In this document: positions 8,901 to 16,033 of the stretch, one piece after another | How positions within the stretch are numbered: position 1 is the first letter of the stretch | How the letters are laid out: every line of letters starts with the position of its first letter | Origin: CAISDA01 sp050258555 | GTDB lineage: Bacteria > Bacteroidota > Ignavibacteria > UBA10030 > UBA8401 | Reading direction: 5' to 3' | Length of the DNA stretch: 30,323 bases | Assembly (NCBI GenBank): GCA_050258555.1 | Contig: JBLMZA010000135.1 | Span: 1-30,323, forward strand | The notes under the pieces: generated by a model | Told to the model about the DNA's origin: nothing | Database searches by the model: none | Seen by the model: only the letters and a program-made list of their open reading frames with translations | Position numbers and translations under genes: made by a program

Positions 8901-8978
8901 GTTACCGGCAAAGGCAGAGGCCGAAAGCAACACGGCACAACTGATAAGGAGGAGAATCTTACCGTAACAGTTATTCAT
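5952..8978 (-). CDS. TonB-dependent outer membrane receptor with carboxypeptidase-regulatory-like domain
   Basis: The 1008-residue product has a signal peptide (KILLLISCAVLLSASAFAG). A CarboxypepD_reg-like beta-sandwich spans about 27-110 (GKISGTVRDASTKEPVLGIN, PPGTYSVRAAGVGY). The plug region covers about 120-250 (ATTTVEVLNTTPGAYKGFIRGG), and a barrel runs to the C-terminal Phe (YYFGMKIDF), the outer membrane insertion signal. Family role: import of a bulky ligand such as an oligosaccharide, peptide or metal complex, powered by TonB-ExbBD. No SusD-like lipoprotein gene adjoins, so it is not a standard SusCD pair; instead a T9SS cargo gene and a PorV-family gene follow. AGGAG lies 7 nt before the ATG at 8978. 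It is the first gene of the operon and must be transcribed from the 8979-9606 region. The substrate cannot be inferred from sequence. Confidence 0.9.
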   Translation of the reverse strand: MNNCYGKILLLISCAVLLSASAFAGNGKISGTVRDASTKEPVLGINVTIVGTRLGGAVDVQGRYYILNVPPGTYSVRAAGVGYAGETVTNVTVTADQTTPVNFNLKSESVQIGEVLVQAEARVVDKSQTASKATISKDELNKQLPATTTVEVLNTTPGAYKGFIRGGRITETKTIIEGVDVTDQFYAVATEQTYGLLNNMGIVRNSQSQLSTAASVNFGAVEQMSVQTGATGAENGQATAGIINYSLKEGRGPIKGSLYARSSQMNGLKYLGPDLYWNDNVYFQKRDELKAKIASGKATKADSLKMPKYTYYHDKYNSQEKPQIELEGTVGGEIMQDLGFYFTGRYFDSHGRLPNELSREADMTLKVNYNLTPEIKLLAFGIMNDQGRFFGWKNQNYYDNMRYFLEGVPRTDGGTIIASLKGTHVLSPSTFYEVQISHQNRQNRLGYVDGNNDGIISLNEDGDFLKLDNAVEANRYISNAADQTKAFRMADEGAESALDVVQAMTNLQVYMARPRFAYEQTRNNNTTAKLDFTSQVDFNNQIKAGFQLRYHDIAKLGRYSLLGVDNLDPRRKVFLEQWSTRPTEFGAYLSDRMEYAGLVINLGMRIDRWNPDVAPFQNDFAPWTSSKTVQIDDSLYTDYYPRRAETKMDPKIFFSPRIGVSHPISDEAAMYFSYSRNTTPVPFSRIYTAYNSVLGAAGSYNPLFLTNVEPTRSSNYELGLQWEFIPQMFGLNFTAYMRDIENYTPVAVGLAYGGQTTLNFSGQYADARGVEVSIQALRQTFFDFLTVQGRVNYAYTYIKASSWAGLDAAQPTQFSSADSLKYNYKLPLSDFTYYNKIQTNVVGGNSNLTGGYDRTHRISYVLMMNFPYDINFSSIGTFQSGFQYALQYTIADVRIINRTLTTSPWNKQIDFHLEKGFTVGGVRLALFADVKNAFNWVNILNYDNTSTGVEVWERSVAGQSMVVSSGASSTVINGVPDPTGTQRRAVSPDGTLFYDIPREYYFGMKIDF

Positions 8979-9460
8979 TATGATACTCCTTGATGGTGAA
9001 TGATGGAACGGTGATGGTAGGTGAGGGAAACAGTTTTGTTAACAACCGGTATGCGATGACAGCGGAGCCGCGGGACGTTTCGTACATGCATCGGCAGTCG
9101 GACAACGAGCGTTGCCCGAACATTCCCCGGAAATAAAAACGGGACACAAATGAGGAAGCCATTGAGACCGATACGTGTTGAGATACTCAGTGAATATGAT
9201 CCAACTCACTCCGCACAACTTCGATGTCCGAGCACAACGGTATGACTCATGCTCTCTAAAAATGTTTCTGCACGCATCCGCACCGGAAAAACATCTTCCA
9301 GCGCCTTTGCCGGCGGACGCAGCTTTGAACCGCGCGGCAGGTTACAGATGGGATAGGTGACGCGTGAAGCCGGATCGAATCGTTTCTCCGAACAATTTTA
9401 TTAGATAAACACGGTTTAACCACTAAGATATTAGGAGAATTTGTTTGGAAAGTCAAGAAC

Positions 9461-9478
9461 AAAATATTTAAATATTTT
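9461..9478. promoter_or_regulatory. 18-bp perfect palindrome, candidate operator
   Basis: AAAATATTTAAATATTTT reads the same on both strands. It lies about 55-70 bp upstream of a possible promoter for the iron exporter-like gene. A dimeric regulator site is possible, and an iron-responsive one would fit the neighbour. AT-rich DNA gives such palindromes by chance, so this is weak. Confidence 0.25.
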
Positions 9479-9531
9479 CAAAAAATTTTCCGACTCCTCG
9501 TTCCCGTCCCCTCTCTCCGGTGAATTTTCTT

Positions 9532-9560
9532 TTGCCCTTTCGATATTTTTCGTGTATTTT
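9532..9560 (+). promoter_or_regulatory. Candidate promoter for the MbfA-like gene
   Basis: TTGCCC at 9532-9537 and TATTTT at 9555-9560 are separated by 17 bp, each matching the sigma-70 consensus at 4 of 6 positions. They lie 47 bp before the ATG at 9607. FCB-group housekeeping promoters differ from the E. coli type, so this assignment is tentative. Confidence 0.25.
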
Positions 9561-9606
9561 CCCTTTCCCTGCTATTCTTTATTAATAGAAGAACGGACGG
9601 ACACGC

Positions 9607-10767
9607 ATGGATACACGGCTCATCGAAACGCTCCAGGCGAACTGGAAAAAAGAAAAAACCGGCGCCGAAACATACCGCCGGCTTGCCGCACGCGAGCCGG
9701 ATGAAAAAAAGAAAGCGGTGCTGTTAAAACTCGCCGATGCCGAAGAACAGCATGCGGAAAAATTCGCCGCGCGCCTGAAGGATCTCGGCGCTCCGCTTCC
9801 CTCGCCGAACGAAGGACTCATCGCCAAAGCCCGCACGTGGCTGCTCATCCGCACCGGCACCGACAACGCCGTGAAGCGCCTCGAAGAAACCGAAGACCGC
9901 CACGCGGCCGAATACAGACTCTCCGCCTCGTCAGCCGCCGGGACCGAAGACCGCTCGCTCCTGCATGAAGTGGAGCGCGAGGAAAAAGTGCATGCGAAGG
10001 TTCTCTCCTCCATGAACGCGCCCGCGTTGACCGCACAGGAGCGGATCGACAGCCATTTCCAGAAGGAGACGTGGCACAGCGGACATTCGGGAGGATGGAT
10101 CGGACAGGCCATCTACGGCGCCAACGACGGACTCGGCGCCGTCTTCGGCATCGTCTCGGGCATGGCCGGCTATTCGGCCTCGGGCGATACGACAATCGTG
10201 TGGATGGCGGGCATCGCCGGCACATTGGCCAGCGCCCTCTCGATGGGATCGGGCGCCTACCTTGCGCGCAAATCGGAACGCGAAGTCTACGAAGCGGAGA
10301 TCGAACGCGAACGCAAGGAAATCGAGGAGAATCCCGAAGAGGAAAAACGCGAGCTCGCGCTCTTCTATGAACTCAAAGGATTCTCGCCCGACGAATCGAC
10401 GATGATGGCCGAACGCATGATGCTGCAGCCCGAACATTTCCTGAAAACGCTCGCCCAGGAAGAGCTCGGACTCTCCTCCGCCTCGTTCCCCAATCCCGTG
10501 AAGGAAGCGCTCTCGGCCACATTCGCCACGGCCGTGGGCGGCATCATTCCCGTGCTTCCCTTCCTCGTCTGGTCCGGCATGACGGCCGTCATCATCAGCC
10601 TTGTGATCAGCACCGTCGCCCACTTCCTGGTCGGCGTACTCAAGACGATCGTGACCGGCCGCTCCTGGTGGAGAAGCGGACTCGAGATGACATACGTGGG
10701 CATCGTGACCGCCGCGATCGCCTATGCGGTCGGCTCATGGCTGAGTCCGCAGGGACACAGACTGTGA
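9607..10767 (+). CDS. MbfA-like membrane ferritin: rubrerythrin-like domain fused to VIT1/CCC1 transporter
   Basis: The 386-residue product has two parts. Residues 1-150 form a ferritin/rubrerythrin-like helical bundle with repeated Glu and ExxH pairs (TGAETYRRLA, DAEEQHAEKF, RHAAEYRLS, VEREEKVHAKVL) suited to a di-iron site. Residues 155-386 form a VIT1/CCC1 Fe/Mn transporter (AIYGANDGLGAVFGIVSGMA, ALSMGSGAYLARKSE, a charged metal-binding loop of Glu-rich helices, then PVLPFLVW and two more membrane helices). The same architecture in Bradyrhizobium and Agrobacterium MbfA exports iron across the inner membrane and protects from iron and peroxide stress. The start at 9607 has only a weak GGACGG ribosome site. 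The next gene begins 48 bp downstream on the same strand. The function is well supported by architecture; whether the metal is iron or manganese is not. Confidence 0.85.
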   Translation: MDTRLIETLQANWKKEKTGAETYRRLAAREPDEKKKAVLLKLADAEEQHAEKFAARLKDLGAPLPSPNEGLIAKARTWLLIRTGTDNAVKRLEETEDRHAAEYRLSASSAAGTEDRSLLHEVEREEKVHAKVLSSMNAPALTAQERIDSHFQKETWHSGHSGGWIGQAIYGANDGLGAVFGIVSGMAGYSASGDTTIVWMAGIAGTLASALSMGSGAYLARKSEREVYEAEIERERKEIEENPEEEKRELALFYELKGFSPDESTMMAERMMLQPEHFLKTLAQEELGLSSASFPNPVKEALSATFATAVGGIIPVLPFLVWSGMTAVIISLVISTVAHFLVGVLKTIVTGRSWWRSGLEMTYVGIVTAAIAYAVGSWLSPQGHRL

Positions 10768-10815
10768 ATAAATCGTACCCTGTTTATTTCCATTCACAAT
10801 GAAAGGCAGGCGACA

Positions 10816-12522
10816 ATGGACATACAGAACAAATCGGTACTGGTGCTCGGCGGATGGGGCCTTGTGGGTTCGGCCATCTGCCGCCGGCTCATGACCGAGA
10901 AGCCGGGAAGGATGATCATCACATCGCTCAAGGAAGCGGAAGCCTGCGATGCGGTGGCGCAGATGAAAAAGGAATTTCCCGATGCGCCGAAGGATTTCTT
11001 CGTGCCGTGGTGGGGCAACATCTTCACGCGCCACGACTACAAGGACCTCTCGCGCGAAGAGATCCTCTCCGATCCCGACAAGCGCGCCGCATCGATCGAA
11101 GACATGCTCGAAGAGCTGACGCCGGAGGCCCTGCACCGTTCGGCGCTCTATCAGCTCCTCGTCGCGCATCGTCCCGACATCGTCATCGACTGCATCAACT
11201 CTGCCACCGCCATCGCGTATCAGGATCTCTTCCAGAGCGCGCGCGATGTGCTCAAGCACATGAAGTCGTCCGCATCCGATTCGCCGCGCACGCGCGACGC
11301 CGTCGAGCGCCTGCTGCTCACGCTCTACATCCCACAGCTCATCCGGCATGTGCAGATTTTTTACAAATCGATGAACGAGGCCGGCACGTCATCATACGTG
11401 AAGATCGGCACCAGCGGAACCGGCGGCATGGGACTCAACATTCCCTATACGCATTCGGAAGAAAAACCCTCGGGCGTGCTCCTGAGCAAGTCGGCCGTCG
11501 CCGGCGCGCACACGCTTCTGCTCTTCCTCATGGGGCGCACGCCCGACGCTCCGATCACCAAGGAAATCAAGCCCACGGGCGCCATCGGATGGAAACGCAT
11601 CGGCTACGGCGAGATCGCCAAGCGCGGAAAGCCCATCGAGCTCTTCGACTGCGAGATCGCAGACGCCCTCCCGCTCAAGAAGACATTCCGCATCCGCGAA
11701 GACGACGTGCCCGTCACGCCGCGCCGGCAGCAGCTGCGCTCGGTCTTCATCGATACGGGCGAGAACGGCATCTTCTCGCGCGGCGAATTCGAAGCGATCG
11801 CCACGCCCGGGCAGATGGAATTCGTCACGCCCGAAGAGATCGCCGAAGACGTGATCTTCGAAATGAAGGGCGGCAACACGGGTCACGACATCATCAATGC
11901 GCTCGACAATGCGACACTCGCGCCGACATACCGGGCGGGATTCATGTTCCAGAGCGCGCTCGAGCGGATGAAACAGCTGGAAAAGGAATACCATGTCGAC
12001 AGCGTCGCCTTCGAAATGCTCGGTCCGCCCAGGCTCTCGAAGCTTCTGTATGAAGCGCATCTGCTGAAGCTCGCCTACGGAAATCCCGGGAGCGTGATGA
12101 AGGCATCGGCCCGCGACGTTTCGGCGCGCCTGCTCGAACTGCTGAAAAAGGACAGGAAGCTGAGGTCCGAGATCATTTCGATCGGCATTCCGATTCTTCT
12201 GCCCGACGGGAAGTCGCTCCTGCGCGGCAAAGAAATCAAGATTCCCGCCTACCGCGGCGAAAACGAGCTTCCGGTCACGCCGGCCTCGATCGACCACTGG
12301 GCATCGAACGGCTGGGTCGACCTCCGGATGAAGAATGTGAAGAAATGGCAGGATCGGTTCCGGCTGATCGCCAAAGATCTCGAGGCGTATCCGGCCGGGG
12401 AAACAAGCTCGAGAAATTTCAGAACGCTGGAATATTGGCAAAACTTTACCGATATTGATGCAGGAAAGCTGGCCGGGTGGATCTTCACCGAAGAGGAAAA
12501 AGGCAAGCGCATGAAAGCATGA
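10816..12522 (+). CDS. Large NAD(P)-binding Rossmann-fold protein, short-chain dehydrogenase-like, unknown substrate
   Basis: The 568-residue product begins with a Rossmann dinucleotide-binding loop (VLVLGGWGLVGSAICRRL, residues 8-25), followed by a region like an extended SDR/epimerase (DIVIDCINSATAIAYQ near 125). A second conserved-looking block, KIGTSGTGGMGLNIPYTHSE (about 196-215), could hold substrate or cofactor contacts. The second half is helical and charged with no domain I recognise, making the protein about twice the length of a classical SDR. No signal peptide or membrane segment is seen, so it is probably cytoplasmic. AGGCAGG precedes the ATG by a short gap; an earlier ATG at 10799 is out of frame. 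It follows the iron exporter by 48 bp and ends at a strong intrinsic terminator. A saccharopine-dehydrogenase-like fold is an alternative. No pathway can be named. Confidence 0.7.
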   Translation: MDIQNKSVLVLGGWGLVGSAICRRLMTEKPGRMIITSLKEAEACDAVAQMKKEFPDAPKDFFVPWWGNIFTRHDYKDLSREEILSDPDKRAASIEDMLEELTPEALHRSALYQLLVAHRPDIVIDCINSATAIAYQDLFQSARDVLKHMKSSASDSPRTRDAVERLLLTLYIPQLIRHVQIFYKSMNEAGTSSYVKIGTSGTGGMGLNIPYTHSEEKPSGVLLSKSAVAGAHTLLLFLMGRTPDAPITKEIKPTGAIGWKRIGYGEIAKRGKPIELFDCEIADALPLKKTFRIREDDVPVTPRRQQLRSVFIDTGENGIFSRGEFEAIATPGQMEFVTPEEIAEDVIFEMKGGNTGHDIINALDNATLAPTYRAGFMFQSALERMKQLEKEYHVDSVAFEMLGPPRLSKLLYEAHLLKLAYGNPGSVMKASARDVSARLLELLKKDRKLRSEIISIGIPILLPDGKSLLRGKEIKIPAYRGENELPVTPASIDHWASNGWVDLRMKNVKKWQDRFRLIAKDLEAYPAGETSSRNFRTLEYWQNFTDIDAGKLAGWIFTEEEKGKRMKA

Positions 12523-12557
12523 TAGTGTACTAGTATAGAGAACAAATCAACACACTG

Positions 12558-12616
12558 AATACGGGGGATGCGCCGGACAAGTGGTTGTCCGGCACTCCTC
12601 CGTATTTTCGTTTTAT
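12558..12616 (+). terminator. Intrinsic terminator after the Rossmann-fold gene
   Basis: The inner arms GCCGGACAA (12572-12580) and TTGTCCGGC (12585-12593) are perfect inverted copies around a GTGG loop. The outer arms AATACGGGGGA (12558-12568) and TCCTCCGTATT (12596-12606) pair at all but one position. A T-rich stretch (TTTCGTTTTA) follows. It lies 35 bp after the stop and just before the peptidase ribosome site, so the peptidase probably needs its own promoter or read-through. Confidence 0.7.
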
Positions 12617-12644
12617 CCCCCCACCTTCCAAAGGAGAAAGACCG

Positions 12645-14774
12645 ATGTACCTTTGCAAAAAATTTTTCGTCGTCACACTGGCGCTCTTCGCGTTCGCAGC
12701 CGCACATGCCGAAGACGGCATGTGGACTTTCGACAATCCCCCGCGCAAGATCCTGAAGGAGAAATACGGGTTCGAGCCCACGCAGGAATGGCTCGATCAT
12801 GTCCGCCTCTCGAGCGTACGGTTCAACGACGGCGGATCCGGCTCGTTCGTATCGCCCAACGGACTGGTGATGACGAACCACCATGTGGCGCTCGGCCAGC
12901 TGCAGAAAGTCTCGACGCCCGAAAAGGATTATGTGAAAGACGGCTTCTTCACGAAGTCGCAGGCCGAAGAATTTAAATGCCCCGATCTCGAGCTCAACGT
13001 GCTCGTCGGCATGGAAAACGTCACCGAGAAGGTGGAAGCCGCGGTGAAGCCGGGCATGAGCGAGAAGGAAGCGCTCGATGCGCGCAAGGCGGCCGAAGCG
13101 CAGATCAGAAAAGAAAGCATGGAGAAGACCGGTCTTCGCTCCGACATCGTGACATTGTACCAGGGAAGCGAATACTGGCTCTACCAGTACAAGAAATACA
13201 CCGACGTCCGCCTCGTGATGGCTCCCGAGCAGCAGATCGCGTTCTACGGCGGAGATCCGGACAACTTCACATTCCCCCGCTACGATCTCGACATGGCGTT
13301 CTTCCGCGTGTATGAGAACGACAAGCCGATCAAGTCCGATAATTATCTGAAGTGGAAATCGGCCGGCGTCGAAGACGGCGAACTCGTGTTCGTCTCCGGT
13401 CATCCGGGTTCCACAAACCGGCTGCAGACCATGGCGCAGACCGAATTCCAGCGCGACTATACGTATCCGGCGCGCCTCAAATCGCTCAAGCGCAGAGTGG
13501 AGCTTCTGAAGCGCTATTCGATGCTCGGTCCCGAGCAGGAACGCCGCGCACTCGTGCAGATCTTCAGCATCGAAAACGCGCTGAAGGCTTTGGGCGGCGA
13601 ATATGAAGGACTCTTGGATGCGAAGCTCATGGCGCAGAAACAGAAGGAAGAGAAGGAACTGCGTGAAAAAGTCGCCATCAATCCCGAATGGAGCAAGACG
13701 TACGGACCGGCATGGGATTCGATCGCCGCGGCCGTCGAGCGTTCGAAGGCGAAGTTCACCGCGACGCAGTACCGCGGATTGAACGGGCGTCTGGCGACGC
13801 TGGCCCTGCAGCTCGTGCGCTACGCCTCGGAAATCAAGAAGCCGAACGGCGAGCGCATGCGCGAATATCAGGACGCGAATCTTCCCTCGCTGAAATTCCA
13901 GCTCTTCTCTCCCGCTCCGGTCTATACGGACCTCGAGGAGATATCACTTGCCGACCGCTTCGCCGAAGCGATCGAAATGCTCGGCGCCAAAGATCCGTTC
14001 GTCGTGGCCGCACTCGGCGGCAAGACGCCCGAAGGCGCCGCGAAGGAACTCGTCAGCGGCACGAAGATGGCCGATCCCGCCTTCCGCAAGGCGCTCTTTG
14101 ACGGCGGCCAGGAAGCCGTTGCCGCTTCGACCGATCCGATGATCGTCTTGGCACGCAAGATCGCGCCCATGGGCGACGAGCTGCGCGAATGGACCGAGAA
14201 AAACGTCACAAGCACCATCGACAACAACAGCGGCAAGATCGGCCGCGCGCGCTTCGCCGTCTACGGCAAATCGCTCTCTCCCGATGCCAACTTCACGCTG
14301 CGCCTCTCATACGGCACCGTGAAGGGATATGCGATGAACGGCACGAAGGCGCCCGCCAAGACCACGCTCTTCGGCCTCTATGACCGCGCGTTCAGCTTCG
14401 GCAACAAGGGCGATTTCGAACTGCCCCATCGCTTCATGGAAAATGTGAACAAGCTGAATCTCGCCACTCCGTTCAACTTCGTGAGCACCTGCGACATTAT
14501 CGGCGGCAACTCCGGCTCGCCGGTGGTGAACCGCACGGGCGAGGTCGTCGGACTCATCTTCGACGGCAACATCGAAAGCCTTCCCGGTCGCTTTCTCTAT
14601 TCCGAGGAAAAGAACCGCGCCGTGGCCGTCAACACCGGCGCCATGATCGAATGCATGCGCAAGCTGTATGATTCGAACACGCTGGCCAACGAGCTGGAAG
14701 GCATCACGCTCACGCCCGATCTGAAGGCGAAGGACGCCGCGAAGCCTTCAAGCGGAGTGCGCAGGAAGAAATAG
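12645..14774 (+). CDS. S46-family dipeptidyl peptidase (DPP7-type by specificity residue)
   Basis: The 709-residue product matches the usual S46 length of about 710. A signal peptide (residues 1-22, cut after AAAHA) sends it to the periplasm. It has the chymotrypsin-like catalytic motifs of the family: TNHH at 77-80 with the catalytic His, and GGNSGSPVVN with Ser623. Family knowledge: S46 enzymes remove dipeptides from peptide N-termini. A residue 18 after the catalytic Ser separates DPP7 (Gly, hydrophobic P1) from DPP11 (Arg, acidic P1). Here it is Gly641 (IFDGNIES), pointing to a DPP7-like preference. AGGAG lies 8 nt before the ATG at 12645; the longer frame from 12585 would start inside the upstream terminator. 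The gene ends 11 bp before the composite palindromic repeat that supplies its terminator. It likely feeds on peptides produced by secreted proteases. Confidence 0.92.
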   Translation: MYLCKKFFVVTLALFAFAAAHAEDGMWTFDNPPRKILKEKYGFEPTQEWLDHVRLSSVRFNDGGSGSFVSPNGLVMTNHHVALGQLQKVSTPEKDYVKDGFFTKSQAEEFKCPDLELNVLVGMENVTEKVEAAVKPGMSEKEALDARKAAEAQIRKESMEKTGLRSDIVTLYQGSEYWLYQYKKYTDVRLVMAPEQQIAFYGGDPDNFTFPRYDLDMAFFRVYENDKPIKSDNYLKWKSAGVEDGELVFVSGHPGSTNRLQTMAQTEFQRDYTYPARLKSLKRRVELLKRYSMLGPEQERRALVQIFSIENALKALGGEYEGLLDAKLMAQKQKEEKELREKVAINPEWSKTYGPAWDSIAAAVERSKAKFTATQYRGLNGRLATLALQLVRYASEIKKPNGERMREYQDANLPSLKFQLFSPAPVYTDLEEISLADRFAEAIEMLGAKDPFVVAALGGKTPEGAAKELVSGTKMADPAFRKALFDGGQEAVAASTDPMIVLARKIAPMGDELREWTEKNVTSTIDNNSGKIGRARFAVYGKSLSPDANFTLRLSYGTVKGYAMNGTKAPAKTTLFGLYDRAFSFGNKGDFELPHRFMENVNKLNLATPFNFVSTCDIIGGNSGSPVVNRTGEVVGLIFDGNIESLPGRFLYSEEKNRAVAVNTGAMIECMRKLYDSNTLANELEGITLTPDLKAKDAAKPSSGVRRKK

Positions 14775-14785
14775 ATGTGTGCATT

Positions 14786-14861
14786 GTAGGGCGAAATGAC
14801 ATTTCGCCCTGTTTTATCTTTCTTTGCATGTGGGGCGAAGCGTTGCTTCGCCCCTTTTTTT
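14786..14861. repeat. Composite palindromic repeat, left copy (units A and B)
   Basis: Unit A (14788-14810) is a 23-bp palindrome with perfect 11-bp arms AGGGCGAAATG / CATTTCGCCCT. A 21-bp linker (14811-14831) separates it from unit B (14832-14854), with arms GGGGCGAAGC / GCTTCGCCCC, followed by seven T. The reverse complement of this A-linker-B block matches the right copy at 16011-16077 with 2 visible differences in 67 bases. Short outer inverted arms GTGTGCA (14777-14783) and TGCACAC (14864-14870) enclose it. Confidence 0.9.
14832..14861 (+). terminator. Intrinsic terminator of the S46 peptidase gene (unit B plus T-tract)
   Basis: The 10-bp perfect GC-rich stem with a 3-nt loop is followed by seven T, read on the plus strand 57 bp after the peptidase stop. 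The T-tract abuts the stop codon of the convergent metalloprotease-like gene. Confidence 0.8.
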
Positions 14862-15975
14862 ATTGCACACCTTTCACTGCTTCATCGCCGAGCTTCGGCA
14901 CATCATCATACTTCCTGCTCACTTCCCTGTACTTTTCGAAGAAATCGGACATGCCGCGTGCGATCGTTTCCGTCAGTGCGGGACGTCCGAGCCTGCGGTC
15001 GATCTCGTATGCCATGCGGACTCCGGCGGTTGCGCCGTAATTTTTTTCCACAGATCCGGAGAGGTTCGCATTCAGCATGAGCTCGCGGGCGCGCTCGTTG
15101 GTGAGTCCGGCCGATTGCATCTCCGCCATGACGTCGTTGAGCGAGCGCACGGCCTCGTTAGTCTGGCGAAACCATTCCGCGGGCGGATGCTCCAAATATC
15201 CCTGCTGCTGCATCGAGAGATAATAGGCGATGCCTTCATTCTGCACCAGCTCTCCGAGCGCGCGCGACGGCGTGCCTGAGGCGTGGATCGAGTTCCACAC
15301 CGGTGAGGACTGCTGATAGATGGAAAAGACGGCATGGAAGCTTTCGTGCGCCAGCGTGCTGAGCGTCTCGATGAACTGGACATCGATCGAGGGGATATAC
15401 TGCACCATGCGCACCAGATTCAGCACGACCACGGGACTGCCCTCGTTCGGGCCCACAAAGATCGGATGATTGTCCTTCCAGACCACGCGCCGCACGAATG
15501 CCGCGGCATTCTCATGTCCCATGGCAACCACGTAGACCGGGATGGTCGTTGAGATGCGGGCCGATGAAGGGAAGAATGACTCGATGGTGGCGACGACTTT
15601 GCGTGCAACACTCCGCTTTTTCATTTCGGCAAGCAGCGCCTTCACCTGCGGAAGGAATGCGCGCGTCTCGGAAAGGCCGTAGAGATCGTCGCCGGTTCTG
15701 AAATTGTCGCGCAGGAGTTCGAGTTCGCCCACAAAATGCTCGAACGGCTTATCCGTCCGGGCCAGTACGAGGCTGGTCGATGCGGCGATCTGGTTGCCGG
15801 GCATTTCGGCGACGCGCCGTGCATTGTTCATTTGCCGTTCGCACAGCAGCACCATGCCGTCGGCCGAGGAGAAGTCGATGGTGAGATTGACATTGAAATT
15901 CGGATTCACCTGCGCGGGCGTTCGGGCCGCCCACAGGAAAATGACGAAGGCGATATATAATAGAGTCCGCTTCAT
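14860..15975 (-). CDS. Putative secreted zinc metalloprotease (HExxH), DUF5700/DUF2268-like
   Basis: The 371-residue product has an N-terminal signal sequence (KRTLLYIAFVIFLWAARTPA, cut near AQV). It has a zincin motif HESFH in TLAHESFHAVF near residue 223 and a downstream Glu in LVQNEGIAYYLS, spaced as in gluzincins where the second motif gives the third zinc ligand. HExxH and a Glu 30-40 residues later are what I see; the protease activity is inferred and the family name is a guess (DUF5700 or DUF2268-type). The MKRTLL start at 15975 was chosen because it begins the signal peptide; the open frame runs to 16110 through the repeat, which is unlikely coding. No Shine-Dalgarno is visible. Only 27 bp separate the ATG from the T-tract of the right repeat, so it has almost no space for its own promoter. 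Its stop codon touches the left repeat. Confidence 0.65.
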   Translation of the reverse strand: MKRTLLYIAFVIFLWAARTPAQVNPNFNVNLTIDFSSADGMVLLCERQMNNARRVAEMPGNQIAASTSLVLARTDKPFEHFVGELELLRDNFRTGDDLYGLSETRAFLPQVKALLAEMKKRSVARKVVATIESFFPSSARISTTIPVYVVAMGHENAAAFVRRVVWKDNHPIFVGPNEGSPVVVLNLVRMVQYIPSIDVQFIETLSTLAHESFHAVFSIYQQSSPVWNSIHASGTPSRALGELVQNEGIAYYLSMQQQGYLEHPPAEWFRQTNEAVRSLNDVMAEMQSAGLTNERARELMLNANLSGSVEKNYGATAGVRMAYEIDRRLGRPALTETIARGMSDFFEKYREVSRKYDDVPKLGDEAVKGVQ

Positions 15976-16002
15976 AGATTCAATGTAAATGAAAACGGGC
16001 AC

Positions 16003-16033
16003 AAAAAAAAGGGGCGAAGCAACGCTTCGCCCC
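16003..16033 (-). terminator. Intrinsic terminator of the efflux operon (unit B plus T-tract)
   Basis: On the minus strand the unit B hairpin is followed by eight T. It lies about 100 bp after the stop of the last permease gene and just upstream of the metalloprotease-like gene on the same strand. Confidence 0.75.

Larger units (their letters stand above)
8979..9606. other. Gene-free divergent intergenic region, 628 bp
   Basis: This gap separates the minus-strand TonB receptor operon from the plus-strand MbfA-like gene, so it must hold both promoters. The part from about 9390 to 9600 is much richer in A and T than the surroundings and includes an 18-bp perfect palindrome at 9461-9478. Short open frames here (for example 8971-9162 minus and 9175-9360 plus) have no ribosome site or family resemblance and are not called. 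No riboswitch or tRNA was recognised. The receptor leader would be several hundred bases long if its promoter lies in the AT-rich part. Confidence 0.7.

Noticed and set aside
6993..8993. 666-codon plus-strand open frame opposite the TonB receptor
   Set aside because: Antisense shadow of a clear receptor gene.
8971..9162. Small minus-strand open frame upstream of the receptor
   Set aside because: No ribosome site or recognisable composition, and it overlaps the receptor start.
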